In this document: in pieces, positions 9,440-18,153 of the stretch | Numbering within the stretch: the stretch's first letter is position 1 | How the letters are laid out: each line of letters begins with the position of its first letter | Source: Nemophila menziesii | Lineage: Eukaryota > Streptophyta > Magnoliopsida > Boraginales > Hydrophyllaceae | Reading direction: 5' to 3' | Assembly: GCA_029959085.1 (NCBI GenBank) | Contig: JARWIR010000018.1 | Coordinates: 1,984,001-2,048,000 of the forward strand | DNA: 64,000 bases | The notes under the pieces: model-generated | What the model was told of the DNA's origin: nothing | Database searches by the model: none | The model's input: the letters and a program-made list of their open reading frames with translations, nothing else | Made by a program: the position numbers and the translations under genes

Positions 9440-10464
9440 TGTGATTAAAATTATAACCGGTTTTGACAAAAGAAATGGTTTCCCAAGAATAAAAGAAATA
9501 AAATTTGATTTTAATGTAAACTAACTATTATAGAAAGATGAATTACAATTACAAGAAAATGAATTACGGTTACACGGAAATGAACTACACTTACACGGAA
9601 AAAAAACACTAACAATTACACCGACGATTTTTAAAAATATATTCCGGCGTACTGGTATCTCTAACGAAAAAACAAAACTAACCTAGCATTTTTTAGAGAG
9701 AAGGTGAGGCAGAGTGTTGTTTTTTCTGGTGTATTTCGTAGCTGGTATTGGAGGAGTGAGAGCTCTTTATATAGGGGAGAGGTGAGGAGTCAAACCAATG
9801 CCATCACAAACGTCCATATTAAGTCTCTTGATTACCTTCCGTAATTGACTTGATTGGGTTGACAGTTTTGATTGACTCTTTAATCACCACGTTTTTATAT
9901 TCTATAACAGCTGGTTGACTTGATATTCCCACGTGTTGACTATCTTCTTATAACAGCTGATGGGATATTCTTCTTAACGCGTGCGTGATTGGTGGAGACT
10001 TGTCTTTACGTTTATCTTCTAGTTGAGTTTGAATTGTCAACGACCACTATAAGAGCTGATAGGAAAACTCAATTCATTTTTCATTTTTTGACTCCCCAAA
10101 CTCCCCAAACTCCCCCACGAGCCCACTCCCCACGCCGTCAACGTCGTCGGTGCCGGGCCGGGCGGGTGGGTGGTGGTGGTGCGCGCGTGTGGGGCTTCCT
10201 TGTTCCCTTTTAGCTTCCATAGTGACTAGTTATTGTGATAGGAATACATAGGTAAGTTATTTTATATAGATAAACTTTTTTACTCACCTCCTATGTGGGA
10301 CAAAATCCTTCACAAAAGTTGTCTTTTCCACTTCTCAAACGGAATGGGAAGAGTCTTAGTTAATCCTCTATATTAATATAAGTCTCTTCCACTTCTCCTA
10401 AAAGAACATGATCGGATTATAGATTATACTATTAAATTAATAATTGTATAACTTTAATCCAACA
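9440..10464 (-). repeat. Copia 3' LTR, unit 1
   Basis: 1025-bp LTR read on the minus strand. It begins TGTTGGATTAAAGTTATAC (at 10464) and ends GGTTATAATTTTAATCACA (at 9440). The two ends form an imperfect extended inverted repeat starting TG and ending CA. The purine tract GAGTGGGGTAT abuts it at 10465-10475. The LTR contains a TATA box and a GC-rich (GGT)n block near 10160. No partner LTR exists in the unit, so age cannot be read from LTR divergence. Confidence 0.8.
9766..9773 (-). promoter_or_regulatory. LTR TATA box, unit 1
   Basis: TATATAAA on the minus strand inside the LTR, preceded by CTCCCC and followed by GAGCTC. This is the likely U3 promoter core of the copia element. The same sequence is at 39467-39474 and 56386-56393. 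Confidence 0.55.
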
Positions 10465-11017
10465 ATACCCCACTCAAGGTCTTTTTGGAGAGACCGTTAT
10501 CAGGTTTCTATACCTATTAGTATTTGGGTGAATTGTACTTAAGTTGCAATATCTTTCGATTTGAATTGACACGCAGTGAAGTGAGGTTCCGTTAAAGTGA
10601 ACTTACTCTTGAACTTTAACGGTTTCGATCGAGACCCCCACAGCACATACTCTACCATGTTGAAAGCTATAGTTCCCTCGAACATCACCTTTCAGTGATC
10701 AAGTCCTTCTCTAAGGACCACCCTTTATGGGATATGAACATTTGATTTCTTCATTTTAAGATTATTTAAGGCCGTCTCCTTTTAACATTCTATTATGAAG
10801 TTTCGGTCTCGTGATTACCCGTGAATTCATCAAGTACTTCTCGAAAGGACCACCATTTAGGCTATAAATTCTCTATGAGTTTAAACAATCAGTACGTGTT
10901 ATTCATCAAGTCCTTCTCTACAGGACCACCACAAGTGGCTATGAATTTTTTTAAGACGATTTTGTTTTGAGAATTATGGGATGGAGAGAATCACATTGAC
11001 TCATTGGTCACATGTTC
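10465..11017 (-). other. Copia 3' untranslated region, unit 1
   Basis: It lies between the RNase H stop and the LTR. It ends at the purine tract and holds three related hairpins: GTCCTTCTCTAAGGAC (10703-10718), GTACTTCTCGAAAGGAC (10834-10850) and GTCCTTCTCTACAGGAC (10910-10926). Each is followed on the plus strand by CACC and, a few bases on, a GGCTATGAA-like phrase. Their role is unknown. Confidence 0.6.
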
Positions 11018-11521
11018 CTAATTAATGGGTTTCAATCCTATCCCCCTCGACATCTCTAGGACTACTCTCCTGGTTAAGCCTTTGGTAAATGGATCAGCTA
11101 GGTTGTTCTCTAATCGTACATATTCCAAGGCTATCACACCATTTTTCAGTAACTGTCTTACTAACCCATGTCTGATGCGAATATGTCTCTTCTTCCCATT
11201 ATAGGCGCTATTATGAGCGACTCCAATGGCTGCTTGTGAATCACAGTGGATACACACAGGTGTGTCACTTCATTCCCAAAGTGGCACATTTGATAGGAGA
11301 CTTCGTAACTACTCAGCTTCTTTCCCAGCTAACTCTAGTGCTATGAACTCAGACTCCATGGTGCAGCGTGTTATACAAGTCTGTTTGGAAGACTTCCACG
11401 ATACAACATCTCCCCCTAAGGAGAACACATAGCCACTGGTGGAGTTTACTTCGTCATTGTCAGAGATCCAGTTTGCATCACAAAATCCCTCAAGGACTGC
11501 AGGGAATATGTTATAGTGCAA
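11018..11521 (-). pseudogene. Copia RNase H, unit 1
   Basis: The N-terminal part (11309-11521) has [16 protein letters not shown] and [19 protein letters not shown], the copia RNase H signature with catalytic Asp and Glu. A stop replaces the usual Trp after AGKEAE. The C-terminal part (11018-11257) has HCDSQAAI, NGKKRHIRIRHGLVRQLL and NLADPFTKGL. A conserved stop also separates this domain from the RT frame upstream. Confidence 0.88.
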
Positions 11522-11593
11522 GCCTAGATCAATGGTACCCCTTAATTATTTCAATAGACGAAGAAGTGCAACCCAGTGGTGAAGAAGTGCAAC

Positions 11594-12737
11594 CTAGTGG
11601 TCACTACTCGTGTTATGAGTATAGCGACTAAGTCTACTCACGTCAAAGGCAATATCGAGTCGAGTATAGTTCATCAAGAACATCACACTCCCTATGATCT
11701 TAGCATATTCATTTTGAGATACAAAATCCCCAACGTGTTTGGATAAATAAATGATGGAATCATAAGGAGTATTTACAGGCGCGACCTCAAAGGAATTGAA
11801 CTTCTTCAGCATCCTTTCTACGTAATGAGACTGATTCAGGGTAATACCATTACTGCTCCTAATGATTTTTACCCCAAGTATTACATCAGCTTCTCCCATA
11901 TCTTTCATGTCGAATCTGGAAGACAAGAAGCGTTTAGTCTCATTTATAATATGAATAGTAGTACCAAAGATGAGCATGTCATCTACATAGATGCAGATGA
12001 TAACACACTCTGAATTTGTTACCTTGGAGTAAACACATGAATCAGAAGTGTTAGCTACAAAACCATCTGAAATAAGAGTACTATCTAGTTTTTCATACCA
12101 TTTTTTCGGTGCCTGTTTCAAACCATACGAGGATTTTTTCCATTTACACACTTTGTCCCCTTGACCAAGGACCATACACCCTTCAGGTTGAGCCATGTAG
12201 ATCTCTTCATCTAGATATCCGTTCAGGAATATGGTTTGACATCCATTTGATGTATTACAAGTTCGTGAATGACGACTAGAGCAATAAGGGTTCTTATCGT
12301 GGTAATTTTGGTCACTGGGGAGTAAGTGTCAAAGTATTCTAAACCTTTGTTTTGGGTGGAGCCCTTAATAACAAGTCTTGCTTTGAATTTTCTATTGAGC
12401 CATCAGTTATCAACTTTTTCTTAAAAATCCATTTGCTACTAATAGGTTTGCTACCCCTAGGTAAGTTGGTTAATTCCCATGTATGGTTACTTTTAATAGA
12501 CTCAAGTTCACTATTAATGGCCTCTTTCCAAAAACTAGCATATATAGATTTTAAAGCATCGTCATAAGTTTTTGGATCTTCCTCCATGAGGAGGCAGTTG
12601 ACTACCTTTTCCTTTAATAGGTCAATGTGAAAACCTTCGGTCATAAAGGCTATTATAAAGTCATGGCCGAAGCTAGACTCGATCCTACACCTCTTACTTC
12701 TCCTAGGTTCTTCCTCGGGAATACTACTAGGCTCCAT
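11594..12737 (-). pseudogene. Copia reverse transcriptase, unit 1
   Basis: The N-terminal part (12339-12737) has WKEAINSELESIKSNHTWEL and KPISSKWIFKKK. It then loses frame, and the sequence GLEYFDTYSPV is found in another frame (12197-12345). The main part (11594-12196) has EIYMAQPEG, SSYGLKQAPKKWYEKL, the catalytic CIYVDDMLIFG and LGVKI. The end carries a 21-bp tandem duplication (HWVALLH/HWVALLR). It is one domain in two frames, not a working enzyme. Confidence 0.9.
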
Positions 12738-12836
12738 GTAAGTGGAGGGGTTAGGAAAAACATCACAAAGAGGTAAAACAACATTAATAGATAAGTTATC
12801 AACTGGTAAAGAAGCATTGCCAATATTTAAAATTTT

Positions 12837-13598
12837 CTAACGGAAAACATGTTCAAAGAACTCAGCATCTCTAGATTCACAAACAGAATTATCATCTAAG
12901 GACAAGAATCTGTATGCGGCACTATTCTGAGCGTACCCTATGAAAATTGAGTCAACGGTTTTGGGTCCAACGGTGATACTTTTAAAATCAGGTAGTTTGA
13001 CTTTGGCTAAGCACCCACACACCTAAACATATTTCAGGTTTGGTGGAAAACCCTTCCATATCTCATAAGGAGTCTTTTCTAGGGATTTATGTGGTACCCT
13101 ATTAAGTACATAACAGGCTGATAAGACAACTTCCCCCCACATGTTGTTTGGTAAACCTGAATTTATTAACATGACATTCATGGTCTCTTTAAGGGAAATA
13201 TTCTTTCTTTCTGCTATGCCGTTTTGTTGGGGTGTATAAGGGGCACTAATTTAGTGGATAATCCCATTTTTTTCACAAAACTCTTTAAGTGAATTAGAAC
13301 TATACTCGCCTCCTCTATTGGACCTAAGTCGTTTGATTTTACAGTCTAGTTGGTTTTCAACTTCGGCTTTATATTTTAAAAACGCATTTTTTGCCTCATC
13401 TTTAGTTTTAAGAAGATACACTTTAGTAAACCTAGAGTATTCATCCACGAAGGTTATGTAATAAAGTTTTCCTCCTCTACTAGCGGAGTTTTTAAAATCA
13501 GCTAAGTGTGAATAAACTAATTTAAGTAATTTAGTTTGTCTCGTGGTAATTGTTTTAAAAAGGTTTTTTCGCAAGTTTGGACTACACATATTTGACAT
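12837..13598 (-). pseudogene. Copia integrase, unit 1
   Basis: Core (13251-13598): TTRQTKLLKLVYSHLADF, where the first catalytic Asp is His in this unit, then FVDEYSRFTKVYLLKTKDEA and RSNRGGEYSS. In the last motif the second catalytic Asp is Asn in all three copies. A stop (HxISAPYTPQQNG) precedes the Glu-containing NGIAERKN motif. The C-terminal part (12837-13022) has CGCLAKVKLPDFK and FIGYAQNSAAYRFL. Catalytically dead. Confidence 0.9.
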
Positions 13599-14005
13599 TT
13601 TTCAAAGTCATCCACATTGTGAAAGGGTATTAGTCCAAGATTTTTAAGCCTTTTAATAGAAGCAACATTTAAATGACCTAGTCTACGTTGCCACGTTTGA
13701 ACAGATTCAACAATATAAGCAAAATTAGATGCATTCTCATTAAGGGTTACAGTGTTTAAAACAACCAAGCCATTATTTAAGTACACTTTCCCCACGAACT
13801 CGTCATTTTTTGTGATAATGACTTTCCCCCCCTCGAAAACAAGTTTTAGACTTACTTTGTTAAGAAGCGCCCCAGAAACTAAGTTCCTACGGAGAGAGGG
13901 GACGAAGAGGAAATCATTCAGTTCAAGAATCTTACCAGAGGTGTGTTTGAGGGGAACCTGACCTGTCCCGAGAACTGTTGCGGTGGAAGAGTCACCCAAG
14001 TACAC
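13517..14005 (-). pseudogene. Copia GAG-pre-integrase region, unit 1
   Basis: The frame runs from VYLGDSSTATVLGTG through FVPSLRRNLVSGALLNK to the HHCC-type segment TWQRRLGHLNVASIKRL and CQICVVQTC. Conserved His and Cys residues of the pre-integrase zinc motif are visible. It overlaps the integrase frame by a shift and is separated from gag/protease by a stop just before it. Confidence 0.88.
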
Positions 14006-14026
14006 ACACTCAACATCAGTTGCTTT

Positions 14027-14506
14027 TTATAATTTCTTGAACATGGCTTTGTTTGCGCACAAATGTCGAGAGGCTCCAGTGTCAAGGATCAACTCACTCT
14101 TGTCCTTTACCAAATTTACCTCAACCATTTTCGCGGAAATTATTTCTTCGGTCTCAGTCAGATTAGCGGCAGCTATGGGACCCTGACCAGCCCTAAGGGG
14201 ACATTCAAAAGCTCCATGTTCTTCTTTACCACAACAATAACAAGCCTCTTTAGGTTTTTTAATCTTACCAGAATTTTTGAATCCTCCACCTTGTTTGATG
14301 GAGTTGCCGTGGTTCCTGTTTCCCCAATACTTAGGCTTATTGGAGCCTTGTTGCTTTCCTTTCCCTTTGAACCTGTCTTTGTTACCTTGGACTGAACTTT
14401 CGACGAGATTATCTTTCGAGGAATGAGAAGGGAAAGATATTGACTTATCCTTGAGTCGATTGGCTTCTTCGAGTTGAATGTGGCTAATGAGTTCTTGGAG
14501 GATCAT
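14027..14506 (-). pseudogene. Copia gag 3' half and protease, unit 1
   Basis: The frame starts in mid-gag (LQELISHIQLEEANRLKDK), where an intact copia gag would have an upstream capsid domain. It includes the zinc knuckle CYCCGKEEHGAFEC and the protease active site DTGAS in LDTGASRHLCANKAM. The frame can be read upstream through a Lys-His repeat to about 14545, where the element is cut. Full-length gag plus protease would be far longer. Confidence 0.9.
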
Positions 14507-14548
14507 TTCTTTTTTTTTTGTGTTTGTGTTTGTGTTTGTGTTTGAATT

Positions 14549-15651
14549 GTTAATTTGGACAGTTTATAAATCACACTAAACACAATAGTTAATTGCAATA
14601 GAACTCCTTGTGTACTAATAACTTTTATTCCTCAACCTACTCATCGTCGAAAGACAATAGGTCCCTATATTATGATATTTTGGCACATTAGTTCTTTATA
14701 TTATGCAAGATGTCTGAATGAATTTATATGACAAGTATCAAAAGTAGACAAACAGAAAAAATATCTAAACTTTACGTTATCAACTAATAATTTCATGTTG
14801 CCACATTCGAAGAAACTCTGACAAATTACAATACTATTATCTAACTTGTACACATAGAATATTATCATCAGTAAATCACTTAGTTTTTTTTCAGAAAAAA
14901 AATTGAGAAATAAGAAACAAATCCTGATCTAATAGATCTACACATGCAATCAATTAAAATAATCATCGGTGTTCAAAAAGTTAGGTTTAAGAAAAAAAAC
15001 CTGAAAATAGATTTGATCTTCAAAATCCCTAACTGTGGCCTTATTTATCCATTTTAAAACACATAAATAACTGGTTAAAAAGGATTAACGATGATAAAAC
15101 TATCAACCAAATTAAAACGTTAGAGGCTAGGTTATTGACACATAGGGTTTTAGTGACTAATTTTTTGGCCTAAAGGAACTATTAGGAGTCTTATTTCTTA
15201 AAAAAAACCTCAAACATGACCAAATACTACCCTTACTAACAATAAAAGACAAAAAGGAGTGATGTCACTGTTAACCTCTCTCCATTACTCACCTACTTCC
15301 GACCTCCAACCTCCAGCATTGGAAAAATATAGAGTTTCAAAAAAAACTGAGTACTCAATAAAAAATCTGAGTACTCATTAAAAAAATCTTAGTACTTTAA
15401 AAATAAACAATAAGTATTCATTAAAAAAAGATGAGTATTCCTTGAAAAAAGATGAGTATTCATTATAAAAAGATGAATATTTATTAAGAATGGTGCGTAC
15501 TCCGTAAAAAATGAGAGTACTAAAAAAATCAAGATTATTACATATTTTCTAACAACCAACTTAAAAAAACAACACTAACTAAACCTATTTACATTTTTGA
15601 ACAAAAAAATAAAAGAAAAAAAACCTAACTCAACTAAACCTATCATTACAA
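14549..15651. other. Low-complexity spacer, unit 1
   Basis: Shared with all units including unit 2. The left part (14549-15250) has no coding signal. At 15300-15540 imperfect repeats of 'gatgagtattcattaaaaaaa' and 'gagtactc' run in tandem, followed by A-rich sequence with 'ctaactcaactaaacct'. Equivalents are 27261-28436, 44259-45424 and 61168-62349. In unit 4 a CGACCTC-type heptamer is expanded near 61918-61945. Confidence 0.55.
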
Positions 15652-15855
15652 CCAGGTGAGCTAGCTCATCTGGCCAGGGCTCTGTCTCTCAAGTGAGAGG
15701 TACAGGGTTCGAATCCCGCAGGCGGCAAAAAGTTTAGAAAGTTTTCTCAAGTGAGAGGTACCTGGTTCGAATCCCGCAGGCGGCAGAAAGTTATTATGTT
15801 TGGAAAGTTTCCAAGGTCCGAAACCCTCCCCAGAACATGGGCAACCTAGTTCTCG
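15652..15855 (+). mobile_element. tRNA-derived SINE, 5' part, unit 1
   Basis: An RNA polymerase III A box (TAGCTCATCTGG, 15662-15673) is followed by a B box (GGTTCGAATCC, 15706-15716). The segment TCTCAAGTGAGAGGTAC plus B box is repeated 58 bases on (second B box 15764-15774). The piece replaces sequence found in units 2-4 at this place and ends in AACATGGGCAACCTAGTTCT, a phrase also in the SINE piece of unit 2. It is too divergent and altered to fold as a working tRNA gene. Confidence 0.7.
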
Positions 15856-16355
15856 TTAGTCTAGCTTCTTCTTCGTTACTCCATTAATGCTTTACGAACG
15901 AAAGCTCAAAATCTCGCCGGTGTTACTTCCTGCTGTGGAGAGAGACGAAGAGCTGAATGGAGGGGGGGCTGCCGGAGTGCTCGAACAGAGGATCTCGTAG
16001 TCTTCATGCTCCTTCTTCAACAGACCAATGCCGCCCCGAACCAGCACCACCATGGAGCTTTTCGTCTCTGGCTCGTCGGAGCTTCGAGCTTTGCAAAGGC
16101 TTAAAGCTACATATCTGCTCAACAGCGGCCTGGATCTTGAACGGAGAGGGCTGCCAGAGTGCTCGAATAGAGAATCAAGAAGTCTTCGTGCTCCTTCTTC
16201 AACGGACCAGCGCCGCCAGAGAGCTTTCGTTTCCGGCTCATCGGGGCTTCGAGCTTCGCAAAGGCTTCAAGCTACGGATCTCCTTCCTCGCGAACTTAGT
16301 GGTCGACAGCTTCCATAGCCAGGAAAAGAGCTGGTTGGTCATCGAACGGTGGTGA
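15856..16355 (+). other. GC-richer duplicated ORF region, unit 1 (unknown)
   Basis: The most GC-rich part of the unit outside the LTR. Two tandem arms (starting about 15968 and 16150) repeat CTGCCRGAGTGCTCGAA, GTGCTCCTTCTTCAA and TTCGAGCTTCGCAAAGGCTT. A plus frame of 132 codons (15957-16355) has two FELxKGxKL segments, one per arm. An earlier frame is lost by deletion. Short frames also exist on the minus strand. I recognise no domain. It may be a duplicated exon or leader of an unidentified gene. Confidence 0.4.
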
Positions 16356-16827
16356 GAGAATGAGAGGGCATTTTGATGGTGAGAGAATGAGAGGGGACAA
16401 AGGGTAAGTAATGTTCACGTGGTATACAGGAGAAATGAATTGTGATTTATAAATTAGGTTAAATAAAATTTGTATATATACGTTTAAAAAACAAAAAAAA
16501 GTGTAGAGTGGTAAAAACAATTTTGGATTGTAGTGTCAAATCTTATTAGAGGTTTTTTTTAAAGAAGAGAAAGAAGATGGTGTTGACATAAGACAAGGGG
16601 TGTGTGTTAAAAACCCCTTGGGTCTAAATATTCATAATAGCATACCATATCATTGGGTGAATGAGATTAAGTAGGTTACTTCACACAAAAAAAAGCTAAT
16701 TGGCCAGGATTCTTAAAATATAATGGGTTTTATAACAATTGGGCTTATATGGTCATCAATGGATTTGAGGCTGACCCAAACTCAAAATAAGAATTCATTT
16801 GGGCTTATAACTCGGGTGTGAGTGCTT
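16356..16827. other. Unit 1 tail
   Basis: It holds a direct repeat of 'gatggtgagagaatgagaggg' (16340-16395), a G-box CACGTG (16416-16421), AT-rich sequence, then the site II promoter motifs listed separately. There is no MITE here. Equivalent tails are 28977-29584, 45968-46627 and 62894-63333; the last lacks one of the direct repeats. Confidence 0.5.
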
Positions 16828-16848
16828 TTAGGATCAAGCCCTATATAA
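16739..16848 (+). promoter_or_regulatory. Orphan promoter, unit 1/2 junction
   Basis: Two TGGGCTT site II motifs (near 16740 and 16800) precede a TATA box (CTATATAA, 16841-16848). The telo-box downstream is degenerate here (AAAAACCTAA near 16873). The spacing matches the copy at 29496-29639. Confidence 0.45.
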
Positions 16849-18153
16849 CATCTTTTTCCATTCATAGTATCGAAAAACCTAATGCCGCCCCAAAACCCTC
16901 CCTTCCTTATGTCAAACCTTAGCCCCCATCTTTTATCATCAGTAATTTTTACTATATAGTATAATTTTTTTCAAGTTATTTTATAGAATATAGTTAAATC
17001 TCTGATGCTTCCTTTCTCAAGGGTTGTTTTCTTTTTCCTCCATCGATCTTCTTCTGTACAGGTGAAGTCTTTTTGTTCTTAGATTGATGACCATTGTATT
17101 TCAATAAAGACAAACTTTTAAGCAGGTTTAATTCATTCCTTTCTAATAGCTTATTTATTTATACGATCTAAATTATATTTTCTTCTTTCTATTAGATATA
17201 TGCTCTCCTTTCATTATTTCAAAAATTTCTAAGTTAAGATTATATTTACATTAGATATATTAATTTTTAAAATTAAATTGGAGATAATTAATGCTTGAGA
17301 CAGGATCCAATTTCAATATATTAGTATATTAAAAAATATAAGAAGGATTCAAGCTGTGTATGGATAAAAATTTACAAAAATATAAGAAGGATTAGATCTG
17401 TATATGGATAAAAATTTACAAAAATAATCAATACAGAATTTAGATAAATTTAATAATTTCTGTACTGTTTTTATATTTTGGAATAGAAAGATGTAATAAT
17501 TGAATAGTTAAGAACAAACGACATTGTATGTATCTATTTTTGGAATTGGTCCATGATTTTGCAAAATTAACATCTAAACCCCAATTGATCTTGTTTCAAT
17601 ATTGGTAATTTTGTTTTATTTTTCATTATGTTATAATTATATTTTCAAGCTTTAATTTATTTTTTTAGGATGAAATTTGGTTGGTTATATAAACTCTAGG
17701 TTACTTTGTCCAATATTTGGGAACCATGGGTTTATAGTGTGATATATGGACCTATATTGCAATTAACACAAAAAGAAAACTATCAGGCATTTTTCCTTTT
17801 TGACAACTCCTTTTCTGAAAAATGATTTTTACATCTTGCTCCAAGGCTAAAATATTTTGCTAATTTTTGTTTTAATTTTTCTTTCGTTTTATTTAATAAT
17901 TAAAATATAAATCAAATAATAAATCTCGTCCTAAACAGTTTGCATACCACAAAGGGAACAAAGGAGATTCAGAAGGTCAACACCAAATATTCTCCAAATA
18001 GGTATGTTTTTTCCTTTAGTGTAGTTTTTCACATAATATCGGGATCTAGTGCAATTTTTTCACAATATAGGGACCTATAGTGCATTTTGTGTTAAAAAAA
18101 TGATTGTATCTTTGTTTTTCGTGACAATAGTCCTATATGTCATAAAGGTGACA
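16849..18153. other. Unit 2 head spacer
   Basis: Homologous to 1-1340 of unit 1, AT-rich, with the dispersed motif at about 17530-17770 and 18005-18150. No coding signal. Confidence 0.5.

Larger units (their letters stand above)
9440..14548 (-). mobile_element. 5'-truncated Ty1/copia retrotransposon, unit 1
   Basis: The element lies on the minus strand. In element order it has late gag with a zinc knuckle, protease, GAG-pre-integrase, integrase, reverse transcriptase, RNase H, an untranslated region with three hairpins, a purine tract and the 3' LTR. That is the copia order (integrase before RT), and the motifs resemble the Tork/Tnt1 group. The 5' LTR, primer-binding site and first half of gag are missing: the gag frame begins at a Lys-His repeat (about 14515-14545) and then joins flanking DNA also present in unit 2. 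Several stops and shifts make it defective. Confidence 0.9.
1..16827 (+). repeat. Macro-repeat unit 1 (full type)
   Basis: First of four large head-to-tail copies. The opening sequence (CCCTATATAACATC) recurs at the starts of units 2, 3, 4 and 5, and the units stay collinear afterwards. This copy has the full content: helicase fragment, L1 endonuclease fragment, hAT element, NudC exons, 125-bp tandem array, truncated copia and GC-richer ORF region. Private features are a 44-bp deletion before the helicase exon, a deletion of roughly 60 bp near 3028 compared with units 3 and 4, and a SINE piece at 15652-15855. The phase is set by the window start. Confidence 0.93.

Noticed and set aside
9989..10213. 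74-codon plus-strand ORF in the LTR
   Set aside because: It lies inside the copia LTR, covers the GC-rich patch and varies with triplet number among units. No domain.
13983..14395. Plus-strand ORFs opposite copia gag and protease
   Set aside because: Antisense shadows of the retrotransposon frames, which show clear zinc knuckle and protease motifs on the minus strand.
15662..15730. Functional tRNA gene
   Set aside because: A and B boxes are present, but acceptor and anticodon stems do not pair convincingly and the body is partly duplicated. A SINE fits better.
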